Part shown: piece by piece, positions 13,001 through 25,133 of the stretch
Position numbering within the stretch: position 1 is the stretch's first letter
Layout of the letters: each line of letters opens with the position of its first letter
Source of the DNA: Agrocybe praecox
Lineage: Eukaryota; Basidiomycota; Agaricomycetes; Agaricales; Agrocybaceae
DNA: 64,000 nt
Assembly (NCBI GenBank): GCA_964017145.1
Contig: OZ024843.1
Span: 1,045,001-1,109,000, forward strand
Direction of reading: 5' to 3'
Position numbers and translations under genes: made by a program
Notes under the pieces: generated by a model
What the model was told of the DNA's origin: nothing
Database searches by the model: none
Seen by the model: only the letters and a program-made list of their open reading frames with translations

Positions 13001-14192
13001 CTCTCGCGATCAGGGAAGCGTGCAGTAGGGGATAAAAGCTTAGGATCCCTCTGGTTCATGAATTCAAGACAGACATCGAGAAGACGGCCAGCCTTATACA
13101 TGACACCAGTCGCAATGTCCAAGTTGATGTACATACGCCCCTGGGACGGGCGCAAAGATTGGAAGTAACCTCTCCAGAGTTCGAGTCCGCCTCCGATGAG
13201 CCTCTTGCCTTCGGGGGTGAAGAACGATCGTACGTTGAAAGGATACTTCTGATTTGGATCCATACGAATGACAGTGTTAAGAGCCTAGTGATAACCATAA
13301 CAATGAATACATTGAGCTATATTGTGAGATTAAGCTCATAAAACATACCATAAGCGATGTGGAGACGGTAGAGTCCTCGGATTGCTTCCCATCGATGAAG
13401 CGGTGGAGTACCCTAGAAAGACAGTCAGATCGCTATGGTTTACGATGAAGAACCGACATACTCGGTATTTATTTCAGCGACCTTGGTAACCTTGACCTTG
13501 TAGATTTTGGGAGGTCTGGCGTTTGGTCCCGAAGGACCTTCTCGGGCGAAGGAAACATCGAACTGTAGAATAGAGTTAAATTCGAATCCAGTCGCGTCGA
13601 GTAAAGAAATACAAACGGATCCAGAATCATTGGGGCCCATGGCGATCCTGTACATAGAATATATGTTCTTCCTACCATCATAGACAATAGGCCTGTTGAA
13701 GATCGTAGGTGCGACATGTTTGGTCAGGGTATCAATGAGCAGCATATTCACTCGAGCGGGAAGGGTATCGGGGGATATAGCTATACAAAATTAAGGCTAA
13801 GCGATATGATTCAATAAGCGTTATACCTCATGAATACTCACCCACTGTTGGAACATAAATGAGTATATCAATTTTAATGACCGGAAAAGCGAAGAACTAA
13901 CCATCATAGTGGTAAATCATGACATCCGGGATAGTTGTTGCAAATGCATTGATTATAGTGTTGACGACGCGTCCTCCAGTTCCAAAGCCTGGGCGTCTCA
14001 CTCCAACAGTGTTCAAGTGACTCCCTTTCAACGAGAAAATTGTTTACTAGGGAGAAAAAAAAATAGGTATACCGAAAACCACTTACCTGTCATAGTGCCA
14101 ACCGGTACGCCACCACGACCCGCGCCTCCGCCGCGGGCAGGTCCACCACCTCTAGGGCCAGCGCCGCGACCAGTAGCGGAACGGGGGGGCAT
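10032..14192 (-). CDS. Argonaute (RNA silencing slicer)
   Basis: Argonaute binds small RNAs and cleaves complementary transcripts in RNAi/quelling. The gene has over 20 small exons from ATG 14192 to TGA 10032. In order they encode an RGG-rich N-terminus (PRGGGPARGGGAGRGG), the ArgoN segment (VRRPGFGTGGRVVN, then IPDVMIYHYD), ArgoL1 (KYPFNVRSFFT), PAZ (about 13080-12700), ArgoL2/Mid (about 12690-11830) and Piwi. Catalytic landmarks are GADVIHP (first Asp, about 11400), DGVSEGQFQQVLDK (second Asp, about 11060) and TSRPAHYS (the His, about 10630), so the DEDH site looks intact. The C-terminus NVMYFM ends the last long exon; two alternative acceptors both lead to the same TGA. A 3-nt microexon (13842-13844) is needed to give the conserved YDV sequence. 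It is divergent from the molybdopterin gene with a 161-bp shared promoter. Confidence 0.96.
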
Positions 14193-14353
14193 AGTTGTCA
14201 AAATGAAGGTTGAAAGTAAGTAGTGGCGGGATAATCTGGAAGAAGTTGAACCATGAGACTCGACGCTATATATGATTCTCAATTCGGCAAGATCCGAACA
14301 CGATTGTCTTCACACCGCAACCTATCCTTTTTCTATTCTTCTATTCTTAACAA

Positions 14354-16814
14354 ATGCCTATACGTGTTGCAATCCTCACTAGTCAGTATCTCTTCTTCTT
14401 TTTTGTATCTAGTGGCTTATTTCCTTATAGTCAGCGACACCGCGTCCGTTGACCCAAACGCCGACAGATCAGGTCCAACCATAAAGGAAATCTTGAAGCT
14501 CAATTCGACTTTCGAACTTTTAGACGGCAATTTTATTGTTCCAGACAATCTTGATACGATAAGGGGCATTGTTGCAGAGTGGTGTAAGACTGGATCTGTT
14601 GACTGGGTGATAACAACAGGTGGCACTGGGTTCGGTGTGAGAGATGTTACCCCAGAAGTCAGTTCAGAACGCTATCATCGACGCACGGTCATCTAAGTGG
14701 CTTCGTGTTAGGCCATAGGTCCTCTCATCGAAAGACCAGCACCAGGCTTAGTTCATCTCCTGTTGTCCACGTCTCTAAAGCATACACCACTAGCCGCGCT
14801 CTCACGACCAGTAGCAGGGACTATTGGAAACACGTTGGTGACAACCTTTCCTGGGAGCGTGAAAGCAGTAAAGGAGAATCTCGATGCATTGTTTACGGCA
14901 GGAGTTCTAGAGCACGCCATTGAACTTATCAAAGGAGGCTCAGGCCGCAGTGTTCATTCCCAACTTGCTGGCAAAGAGGCGCCCAAGGAAGTCCGCAGTC
15001 ATTCGCATGACCACCACCACCACCACCACCACCACCACCATCGTCATCACCACACCCCAAAACCGAGATCAGAAGGTGCGTTATCTCATGACCCTTCAGC
15101 CCCAGGTATGTTCTATATCGATTATCAATGTGCTACTCTCACATGTCGGTAGTGTCGGCTCGTCACAGGAAATCGCCCTATGTTCAGATAAGCTTGGAGA
15201 GTGCTCTTCAATTAATCAGAGATAAACTTCTTCCTCTTCCCATACAAACCCTGCCGGTACGCGTCGCTTCTATGTTTATGTCATATTCTTCGGCAACTTC
15301 ACATTTCATCCAAAGGTTGATCATAAATTAGGTGGTCATATTCTGGCCGAAGATGTGCATGCTCCGCAAAATGTTCCATTTATGTCTACAACGAGCGTAG
15401 ACGGATATGCTCTCAGATGTAGGATAACTCCTCTATATATTGCTCCTGCCTCATTGCAACCTTCTTCCCAGCGTCCGATCCACCCGGCACGTACAACGTT
15501 CTAACTGCGCAATCTCACGATGTCTTGAAGCCTCTTCCTGATGGTCATATATATCGCATCAACACAGGAGGGCCTCTCCCCGCGGGGGCAGACACAGTAA
15601 TCATGGTGGAGGATACAGAGCTGGTCTCGACTTTCAAAGCGGACGCAGGAGGTTCCGCCGAAGAAAAAGAAGTGAGAACGCTCGCCCAGATACCTGTCGC
15701 AGAAAACGTGCGGGCTCCAGGTTCTGACGTCAAACAAGGCCAACTTGTGATGTCAGCTAACGAGCGAATTACGAGAGGTGGGGGTGAAGTGGGCACACTA
15801 ACTTTCCTTGGTCGCAAAGTGGTTAGTAATATTCCCAAATCCGATAGTAGTACACACAAGATTTAATTGGGAGTTGCAGGTCAAGGTTTACAAAAAGCCT
15901 GTCGTTGCCGTCATGAGTACAGGAAACGAGATCGTCGACCTCCATGATACTTCCAAAGAAGGCTGGGGTGGTATTTACGACACTAACAGACCATCGCTAA
16001 GAGCGACTCTAGAGGGCATGGGGTACGAGGTTGTCGATCTGGGTGTTGTTCCTGACGAGTAGGTGCGATATTTTTGTGTTCCAGAATTCCTCTCACATTT
16101 TTTGGACCCTTCCCAGGATATCGGCTCACGTCAATACTCTAAAGGATGGTTTACAGTCCGCCGATCTCATCCTAACTACTGGAGGAACGTCTATGGGCCC
16201 TACTGACCTGCTCAAACCCGTCATCGAGCGCTATCTAGAGGGCACAATTCACTTTGGTAGGGTCAGTGTCAAACCAGGGAAGCCAACCACATTCGCTAGC
16301 GTCCCTGTTAAAGATGATTCGGGAAATGTTATACACAAACCCATCTTTGCTCTTCCCGGAAATCCTGCATCGGCCCTTGTCACTTTTTACGTTTTTGTGA
16401 TTCCTGCCCTACGAAAGATGGGTGGTTTTCCTGATAAGTTCCTTGAATTACCCAAGGTCATGGTTCAGGTAAACTATTTTTGTGCTTTTCTACTTTTTAT
16501 TCTAAATATAACTAAAAAAACACACACATTTTTTATCATGCACCTAGCTACAAAACGACATGCCGTTGGATCCTCGCGTAGAATTTCATCGTGTTGTTGT
16601 GAAGAGTCACTTCAATGCATCATCAGGAACTTCTGGGATGGTTCTGAAAGCTTACAGCACGGGTGGACAAAGATCTAGCCGAGTGGCAAGCCTCTGTGAG
16701 GCTAACGGCCTAGTTGTACTTCCCGCCTTGGCTAGTTCTGGTGATCAAAAGACGGTAATACGGAAGGGAGAGCATATACAGGCTTTGATTATCGGAGAGA
16801 TCGAGATGGAATAG
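14354..16814 (+). CDS. cnxE: Gephyrin/CnxE-type molybdenum cofactor enzyme (MogA-MoeA fusion)
   Basis: Catalyses the last two steps of molybdenum cofactor synthesis: adenylylation of molybdopterin (MogA/Cnx1G domain) and molybdate insertion (MoeA/Cnx1E domain). The cofactor serves nitrate reductase and sulfite oxidase. Nine exons keep phase: 14354-14381, 14431-14657, 14712-15105, 15153-15256, 15316-15418, 15472-15821, 15880-16058, 16117-16468, 16548-16814, giving 667 residues. MogA motifs: VAILT...SDTAS at the start, TTGGTGFGVRDVTPE at about 72-86, and the GTIGNTLVTTFPGS block. MoeA motifs: MSTTSVDGYALR, YRINTGGPLPAGADTVIMVE, MSTGNEI, LTTGGTSMGPTD, VKPGKPT and ALPGNPASALV. The linker has ten consecutive His then RHHH. 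Domain order MogA-MoeA matches Aspergillus CnxE. Confidence 0.95.
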
Positions 16815-16901
16815 TCATATCGATAACGAAGAAGCGAAGAAAATCTATAACAAAGAGATTGCAGTGTTCTATGTACTAAGATGTACTTGTATATAATCCG
16901 T

Positions 16902-19013
16902 TTAATTCAATAACAAAAGGTGTTCGTTTGACCGAGGCTTTATCTGACATGAGAATGGCTTTAAGTGCCTGAAGGATTAAAAATATTCCCATGATTAGTG
17001 GACAGTGAAAAGACTTGAAAAACAAACAAAAGTATAATGCAAAGGACTAACATGATAGCACCTGAGGTCCATTCGATCTCCTGTTCAAATTCATTTCCGT
17101 TTTTATCGAGAGGCTTGGAGATATTGAAAACCGCAAGGATATTAACAATGCTCAGGAACAGCGACATTTCAGCCAGATGGGCGCCTAATACACATTCCAA
17201 AAGGAGCTTTGGTGAGAAGGACGATCGGAACATCGGAACGAGACGACAACTGACCAGGGCATGATCTCCTTCCAAAGCCAAATACGAACTTGAATGGGTC
17301 GGCCTGTGGGCTTGCTCCTACAAATCGAGTAGGGTCGAATTTGAATGGATCCGGGTATAGTTCTTCGTCGTGGGTTATAGCCCTGTCCGCAGTCGGTCGT
17401 ACATTATGAGGACAGACTTCTGGTGAGAATAGTTCAGACATGCATACCAGATGTTTGCAATAATCCTCGTTCCTTTCGGAATGAAGTAACCCTGATAGAC
17501 ATCGTCTTCCGTCACCCGATGTGAAAGACCTGCGTATAAACGTTAGTTCATGGTTAATAGTACTGATAACAAGGGAAGAGACATGCCGAGTGGTGCAACA
17601 GGCGCCCAACGAAGAACTTCTTTGATAATCGCCTTGATGAACGGTAAAGATTCGTAATCATCTAAAGTCGGAAGACGACCTTGTGCAACTTGGTCGACAT
17701 CGGCCTGCGCCTGTTTTTGGATATCAGGATGAAGAGCCATCAAGTAAACGAAACTTGACAATGCAGAGACAGTCTGGGAAAAACAAAATTAAGTGCAAGT
17801 CAAATAGTATGTAAGTAATATGTAGCGATTAAGAATCCCGAGCGCTTACGGTATCCCCACCACCAACATAAAGAGCCGCCGCTGTCCACTTGATTGCATA
17901 CAAAGTTTCTTGGTCAACGTTGGCTTCTCCTTCGACGTCAAGAATATGCTTAGAGACAAATGACTCTACAAAATTTCCTTTGTCCTGAGGGAATCTATGA
18001 GAAGAGGTGTGACCAGATGCAAGGCTAGCACTTACTATTTCTTTCATCGCCCATGCAAATGGGACTGTGTCTACCTTACTCCTTTCGTTTCCAACGTCAC
18101 GGGCTAATTTCTTGAAACCAGTGCCAGGAAGCCACTCTGGTAAGTAGCGCACTGAAGAAGACGCTCAGCTTGATCTACATGACAACAAGATGAAACTTAC
18201 CTATGGGGAAGAATTCGACCCAGAACTTTCCAGGAACGTTCACGGTAGCAGCTAGTTTGAAGCTCTTTTCGATAAGCAGAACCAATGGATCATCATTTGA
18301 CTCCACTTGGTACCCGTAAGCAACTTTAAGGATGATGGCCACCGCATTCCTTCATATATAGTCAATAATTAAATAAGCTTACACAGGGCTCCTTTGGGAA
18401 TGCGCATGGATATAGTGACAGTACCTTCGAATATGGGACGTGAAATTTCCAGGATCGTTTGATAGATTTTGAAGGAGCGTCAGTGTTTCTTGCTCTTGAG
18501 TAGGCCGGTAGCCACGCGCGGCCCTTGTGTTTAAACCAGTCTGTAGAAGTCGCCGGAATATCTTAAAACGTGGATCAGCAGAAGACGTTGCGAAGACACT
18601 TTTCTGTCTTCCCGAAAGTTCGCCCGCCATCCAAAGGGTGGGCCTATCTGAATAAATGGATGACCGTGACTCCAGTAGATCCAGGGTGACCTTTGCTGAG
18701 CTCAAAACGATGGTCTTCCTGTTGAAAACCTGGAAATACATGATAGGTCCTGCATCCAGTTGTTTGAGCTAATCGTCTTCGATACAAAATGAGAAACTCG
18801 AGCAGCCTCACCGTATTCATTCGCCCATGTTCTGAACGTTAGCCATGAGGAAGACCTTGGTATCTGATGCAAGTTCCCCGTAATAAACTTGGGCTTCGGT
18901 CCTGGTGGGAGTCGAACCCCTCGTCTTCTGAGCCGCGTGCTGGACCAATACCAAAGGCATGCGTAGTAGAGCAATACTCCACCAATCAAGGTGCTGGGAG
19001 ACAAAATGAACAT
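16902..19013 (-). CDS. Cytochrome P450 monooxygenase (copy 1)
   Basis: A heme-thiolate monooxygenase of the ER membrane. ATG at 19013, stop 16902-16904, about ten exons. Visible landmarks: an N-terminal hydrophobic anchor (ILSPSTLIGGVLLYYACLWY), the proline-rich hinge LPPGPKPKFITGNLHQIP, the C-helix region with SIYSDRPTLWMAGEL, I-helix AAALYVGGGDTVS (GGGDT replaces the usual AGxDT), the ExxR of IIKEVLRW, FDPTRFVG, the heme loop FGFGRRSCPG with the cysteine ligand, and the C-terminal PFSCQIKPRS. Substrate unknown; the motifs resemble fungal O-methylsterigmatocystin oxidoreductase-like P450s, which says little about function. It is a tandem duplicate of the gene at 19570-21604. Confidence 0.95.
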
Positions 19014-19569
19014 AGAGAGGAGCAATACAGGAGAGCAAAGGACTGGGCAAGGAAGATTGGGATCATTAGAAGGTAAGGACTTACCTCGTATTTATATTTA
19101 TTAGCATAGATGACTCGAGTTAGCTAGTTAGCTAGTTAGCTATCTATCTATACATAATTGGTGCTAAAAATAGACCGAACAGTGTGATAATTTTGGATAT
19201 GCCTGGTATTCCTTCCTCGGTTGTACTTCCGCTGGCCGCCCAAGCTGTAAAGCTCCTTTTATGACTGTTAACAAATTACGCCATAACAGATGAGTTTTAG
19301 GTGATTTGCAATCTATCGACTCACTATGGACATAGTATCACACTTCCGCCATCGGGTGGATATCCTGATATGTTTGAGGATGGCTTTTTTGTGATTGTAG
19401 TGTAAGATCATGTTCACCGTACTTCGTAAATATTTACGAGGTTCTCTATTATTTCAATTTTAATTCTTTACAAAAACGAAGACAGATAATCAGATATTAT
19501 TTGCGACGGCAGACAGGAGATATGTATTATGGATCCTTCATGTACACAAACCATGCAGCCAGGTAAACG
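19014..19569. repeat. Intergenic with short TTAGC/TATC tandem repeat
   Basis: The spacer between the two P450 genes. At about 19119-19152 it holds a short microsatellite of GTTAGCTA units changing into TATC units. No gene is seen; the rest is the promoter of P450 copy 1 and the 3' region of copy 2. Confidence 0.7.
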
Positions 19570-21604
19570 TTATATCAAGAGAAGCTGTTCCTTCGACCGA
19601 GGTTTGATCTGACAGGGGAAAGGCTTCAGATGCCTACAAATGTTGAAACAGATGTCAGTAAAATATACAACGTGGGTGGAGTCATAATAACGTACATGGT
19701 AACACCTGAAGTCCATTCGACTTCGGGTTCATATTCTTTTCCGTCTTTATCGACTGGTTTAGAAATATCGAACACAGCCAGAATATTAACAATGCTCAAA
19801 AACAGTGACATTTCTGCAAGGTGAGCACCTAGAGATATGAGGAGGAAAATATTAATATTTTCCTCGATACTTATTAGTTTGACTGACCGGGACAGACTCT
19901 TCTCCCGAAGCCGAATATGAACTTGAAGGGGTCGGGCTGCGGGGACGCTCCTAGGTGACGAGAGGGGTCAAATTTAGATGGGTCCGGGTATATATCTTCA
20001 TCGTGGGTGATAGCCCTATTCGCGTTTTCAGGTAAGGCTTCGGCGATTAGTCAGTGCTTTACGCATACCAGATATTTGAGACGATTCTAGTTCCCTTCGG
20101 TATGAAGTATCCTTCATAAACATCGTCTTCCATCACTTGATGTATAAGGCCTATGAAATATGAAAATGATTGACATAAATGATGTAGGTTGAGTTTAACA
20201 TATAGCGGGAGGGTCATACCAAGGGGTGCCACAGGGGCCCAACGCAGGATTTCTTTAATGATAGCCTTGATGTAAGGTAGAGAATCATAATCGTCCAAAG
20301 TGGGGAGACGGCCTTGTGCAACCTGGTCGACGTCTACTTGAGCCAGCTTCTGTACCTCCGGGTGCAAAGCCATCAAATATACGAAACTTGTCAATGCTGA
20401 TACAGTCTAGGAACAGGCTGTGAATACTCTGCAGCAGCAGGAGACGTATGAAAGGATTCTTACGGTGTCTCCTCCTCCAACATAAAGAGCGGCGGCTGTC
20501 CATTTTACATCCTCTAATACATCGTCGTCCACCATATCTCCTCCCTCAGAGATATTGGTATGCTTCGAGACAAATGACTCCACGAATTCGCCTTTTTCCT
20601 GGGAATAAAAAGGTTATGACACTACAAAATGTTACAGATACTACTCCTTACTATTTCTTTTCTGGCCCATGCGAACGGAATTTGTTCTATTCTGTTCATC
20701 TCCTTCCCGACAGAACGGGCCAAATTCTTGAACCCAGCTCCAGGAAGCCAGTCTGGTAAGAATCGCACTTAACAGTATCTAGCGCTCAGCGTGTGCCTCG
20801 TGAATGAAAAACAAAAAGAACATACATATAGGAAGGAATTCAACCCAAAACTTTCCGGGAACACTGATAGTAGCAGACAGTTTGAAGCCTTCTTCAATGA
20901 GGCGTACCAAAGCATCATCATTCGATTCCACTTGATAACCGTATGCAACCTTGAGAATTATGGCTACAGCGTTTCTTAACCCGAAATTTTAGGATGACGT
21001 TCAAGGAAATACTTTAAACAAGAAGATACCTTCGAATATGAACCATAAAGTCTTCTGGAGAGTTAGACAAATTTTTAAGGAGCACATGGGTTTCTTCCAC
21101 TTGGATCGGTCGATAACTTTTGGAAGCCCTGGCATTTAAACCATTCTGAAGGAGCCGTCGGTACATCTTGAAATGAGGATCGGTAAAAGGTGTCAAGAAA
21201 ACAATTTTCTTTCGTCCTGCCAATTCTCCTGCCATCCAAAAGGTAGGCCTATCGGAATATATAGCCGACCGCGATTCCAATAAATCCAACGCGACCTTTC
21301 CAGAGTTCAAAACAATGGTCCTCCTATTGTAAACTCTGAAATACACAATAGGACCTTCGGAAACTTCAGCTTGTAAATCTCACAAAGAAGAAGAAACCAT
21401 ACCATACTCGATTCCCCATGATCTAAATGTTAACCATGGATGAGCCATAGGGATCTGGTGCAGATTCCCAGTAAGGAATCTCTGCTTCGGCCCCGGTGGA
21501 AGTCGAAGACCTCGTCGTTTGTAACGTGTACTGGATCGGTACCATAAACATGCATAGTAAATGAGAAGCGCTCCGACAACAAAGCTAGGAGATAGAATGG
21601 TCAT
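19570..21604 (-). CDS. Cytochrome P450 monooxygenase (copy 2)
   Basis: Tandem paralogue of the P450 at 16902-19013, with the same exon pattern. The start at 21604 is chosen because MTILSP aligns with the MFILSP start of copy 1; an in-frame ATG at 21655 would add 17 residues. Landmarks: membrane anchor, LPPGPKQRFLTGNLHQIP hinge, AIYSDRPTFWMAGEL, I-helix WTAAALYVGGGDTV, ExxR in IIKEILRW, heme loop FIFGFGRRVCPG with the Cys ligand, and C-terminal PFPCQIKPRS with stop at 19570-19572. The reading frame appears intact throughout. Protein divergence is highest in the B-C region, as expected for substrate recognition, so the copies may differ in substrate. Confidence 0.93.
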
Positions 21605-21893
21605 CTTTGAGAAGTGGTTAGAGTTGTCTGAGACGGCATGAGTTTGGTTTGTCATGTTAGGCGGTCATGGGAGAGTTTGACGGTCAATTGGGACCATGAC
21701 GCATGGGGCATTGGATAGATATGTAGTGCAAACTGTACACAGTGAAGGAGTTTTCCCGTACAATAGACTGCAATAAAATGAAGTAGGTGAGAGGTTAAGA
21801 GCAAGGTCTGCGACTGGATTGACGCGTCCAAATCAATATCTTATGCCAAGAGCCTAAGCACAAACAAAACAACTGATAAAAAAACGACAAAAA

Positions 21894-21977
21894 TGACCAC
21901 CGCAGGACTCGAACCTGCAACCTTTTGGTGCCATTCAGCAATCGAAGCCAAACGCGCTACCATTGCGCTAGGTAGCC
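21894..21977 (-). tRNA. tRNA-Arg(TCG) with a 12-nt intron
   Basis: Read on the minus strand from 21977, GGCTACC pairs with GGTGGTC at the 3' end (two G-U pairs), followed by discriminator A. The D arm is GCGC-AATGGTA-GCGC. The anticodon stem TTTGG/CCAAA encloses CTTCGA, a 12-nt insertion and A, giving anticodon TCG with the intron at the canonical position after base 37. The T arm is GCAGG-TTCGAGT-CCTGC. A run of five T directly follows the 3' end as a Pol III terminator. The mature tRNA would be 72 nt before CCA. The exact intron edges could shift by a base. Confidence 0.85.
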
Positions 21978-22148
21978 ATATGAGTTGATTACGTTGACGC
22001 ACCAAGGCCCGCGGCCTCGTGCACGTCGTGTCACTTGATGACACTTGCACCAATACTGTTTACAGCTACTTGTCATTTCTTCCACCTTGGCGGTCATCTT
22101 CGTCTCTATCGACCCGCTCGACGCTACCAGCAACTTTGAGCAGGGCAC

Positions 22149-25133
22149 ATGAACTTTAAAGCCATCCTCAAAAACTCTTTCTTTCAACAAGTAGCACCTC
22201 TTGTTGTTCTTTTTCTTTTCCCAGCGGCTGTCTTTTTTGTTTCTCAATTCCTTCGTCATATTAGCCTTTCCAGGCTCGCCTTTAACTGGTACTTGTCCTT
22301 GAAAATGGGTCTTGAAAGCCTGGGCTTATCATGGCTGTGGTCCGGATCATCGCCTGAGAGTACCTCCGTGTCGCAAGGCAAGAAGCACAAGCGCAAGTCT
22401 AGCGGAAGCGCATCCAAATCGAAAACAATCAGGACACGCGCTGAACAAATTGCGCTGACCAAAGTTGGGAAGGAAAACTGTTCTGGTGAGAATCTATCGT
22501 GGCGTCTCATTGCAAGTTGCATGTATGAAGTATTGCCCGGCAGCATATGACGACGATGACGAACTGTATTACCCTGGCTTGGTCAACATCTCGGGAACAT
22601 ATTGCTTTATGAACTCTACCCTGCAGGTCAGTCAAACGTGGTTTTAATGAGCACTGATGAGTGTTGACTAATCTTGTCACCCCGAAGGCATTAGCGTCAC
22701 TGACTTATCTGCACCCTCATATAGAGGCGATTCTAGCCAAAGCTGAAGCATTCGATGTTCCGACCCCAATCATCGATGCACTCCAAGAATTATTTACAAG
22801 TACTTTTAGTTTCTCACATCTATGAATATCATAATCTCAACTTAACTCTATATAGACCTGAATACTGCAAAGTCGTCATATCATTCACTCAGGCCTCACG
22901 GAATGATAAATGCCCTATCAGCCCCGCCTCCTCAAATGCTCGGTAATGGCCAAGCTTCGAACACAAGCCGTTCATCGTCTCTCTTCAACTCGCGAGAACA
23001 CCAAGATGCCCAGGAGTTGTTCCAGTTGATATCGGAATGCATCAAAGACGAAATGACTGCCGTTGAACGAGAAAGTTTCAGAGATAGAGGTATTGCCGGT
23101 GTGTTGGACCTTGCTAAACCGAATAAGAAGGCCGAACATGAAGATTTGCTCGAAATCAAGAACAACAAGAGTGTATTCGACGGCTTGACTGCGAATCGGC
23201 GGAGTTGCGTTGTGTGCGGGTACACAGAAGCTGTGATGCATTTCGGGTTCGATAACTGGCAATTAGCGGTTCCAAGGCTTGCGGTACGTTAAGAATTCTC
23301 TCTAGTCTGGATACATTGCTTAATTCAAGGTGCATAGACATCGTGTCGGCTGGAAGACTGCTTGGAAGACTATACCCGCCTTGAGATTCTTAAGGATTGC
23401 ATATGTCGCAAATGTTCGATGCTAGCGACCCATAAACGCCTACTTCAAGAACTCCATACCCTACAAGAGGCCCTTGACCCATCTGTAGCTTCTGCATCAT
23501 CATCATCATCGGCTATGCCTTCTCCCTCTCCGAGTAAAAATAAACCATCTGCATCGAAGAAGAAGCGATATAAAGAAGTCAAACGCATGGAACAACGCAT
23601 TCGGAGTGTCATTGTGGAAGGTAGAATAGAGGAAGAAGCATTGGTGGAGGGAATCAGACTTGAAAAGACTTTCAGTCCAGCTTCCACCAAGCAGGCTATG
23701 ATAGCCAGGGTGAGTCAGCTACCCAGTATTTGTGCGTGCCTTTCTGATAAAATCGTCCTCAGCCTCCCCCTGTTCTAGCTTTACATTTAAATCGATCAGT
23801 ACACTATGGTCAATACGCTGCCAAAAATACCATCAAGGTGTATTTCCCGGAAGTACTTGACTTGACACCATACACAACGTCAGGAAGTCTATCGACAGTT
23901 CCGACAAGCTCTATATCTACCCCACCGCCGGTTTCTACTTCAAAACAATCGATACGACCCTCGACGCCCACGCAAGATACTTACGCCCCTGGTTTCCAGC
24001 GTACGATTTATCGGCTTGCCGCTGTGGTATGCCATTACGGACAGCATTCCTTTGGACATTATATCTGTTATCGAAGAAAACCAAGACGGATAAATGGGAA
24101 GTGGGTTCCTCCTACATTGGTCGATCCTTTACAACTCGAGTCAGAAGAAGAATTCGACGGAGATAAGAATGCTACTATCCGGAAAGCCAACGGTCACGTA
24201 GCCAAACTGGCCAATTATGCAGGTTCATCTTCACTAGGAGAGGCACGATATTTCTGGGAGGACCATACGGAAGAAGAAGCCGGCACTGGTCGTGGGTGGT
24301 TGCGCATTAGCGATGATGCCGTGTCTGAATGTGGGATCGAGTCTGTATTATCGGAAGGAACAGGGGCATTCATGCTATACTACGAAAAGGCCATACACCC
24401 ACGTCCGGCATTACATCATGGAACGGTCAATGGGCACGGAAATGGCGTACTTTGCTCTGAACCTATCAAAATTCCAATGAGTAGAACTCGGCTTGAGCGT
24501 GGAAATGAAGGATACGACGACGACGGTACAGGAAGTATCACAGATACCGACGGTGATGCTCTCAGTGTCGGTTCCGAGGAAACTCTGAAACCCAAGATGA
24601 CGGTGGTAGATCTGAATGGAAGTGTCGGATCTCTGGTCAGCGAGGTTGGAGTGGGCGTCAAGAAGGTAGCCAAGAAGGATAAAGCCAAAGTCTCCGAGAA
24701 GTTGAAGACCAAGCTGGAGAAACACGACTCAATGAGCATGAGCATGTATGTGCCGAGCTCATCGGCGTCGTCATCTTATTCGTCGTCGGGATTTATGCCT
24801 AGGGTAGTAAGGAGTGTGAATGCTCGCAGCAGACGGAACACGCCGGAAGCTTCTTCGACAATGTCGTCTATCGGCTCACCCCCCTCCGACTCAAAATCAT
24901 CGATCGCTATTCCATCACTGCCTAACGGCTCATCAGCAAATGACGAAGAGACGGAAGTGGACGAAATCACTCTGGCGGACATGACGGCTTCTGCGCCTTC
25001 GATTCTCTCAAGCTTGGGACCAACAACGACATCTAAAGGCCAGATACGACAGGCGCAGGGATTGGGCTCGAAATCGACCAAGATTCATCATACGCCTGCG
25101 GTTATGAATGGCGTCAAGGTCAAGGCTCAGTGA
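22149..25133 (+). CDS. Membrane-anchored ubiquitin-specific protease (Ubp1-like)
   Basis: A deubiquitinase of the USP/UCH family. Six exons in phase: 22149-22485, 22517-22626, 22688-22799, 22856-23283, 23338-23709, 23763-25133, giving 909 residues. Residues about 12-35 (VAPLVVLFLFPAAVFFV) form a membrane segment, as in yeast Ubp1 of the ER. The Cys box is GLVNISGTYCFMNSTLQ (about 137-153). Zinc-type pairs CVVC and CICRKC lie in the fingers region. The His box HYGQHSFGHYICY and the WLRISDDAVSEC segment complete the triad. The C-terminal 250 residues are Ser-rich with acidic and basic stretches. The Cys box is one residue longer than the usual GLxNxGNTC form and lacks the Asn before Thr-Cys. 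Part of this gene (from 23125) is copied in broken form at 35011-35445. Confidence 0.93.

Noticed and set aside
7863..14192. RNA-silencing operon-like group around Argonaute
   Set aside because: The neighbours (Spc19, thioesterase, CnxE) are unrelated housekeeping genes and no Dicer or RNA-dependent RNA polymerase is present.
15010..15055. CAC-repeat as a microsatellite or CRISPR-like repeat
   Set aside because: It is in frame within the CnxE linker and encodes His; there are no spacers.
16902..25133. Secondary-metabolite cluster around the two P450 genes
   Set aside because: No polyketide synthase, NRPS, terpene synthase, transporter or cluster regulator nearby; neighbours are a Mo-cofactor enzyme, a tRNA and a ubiquitin protease.
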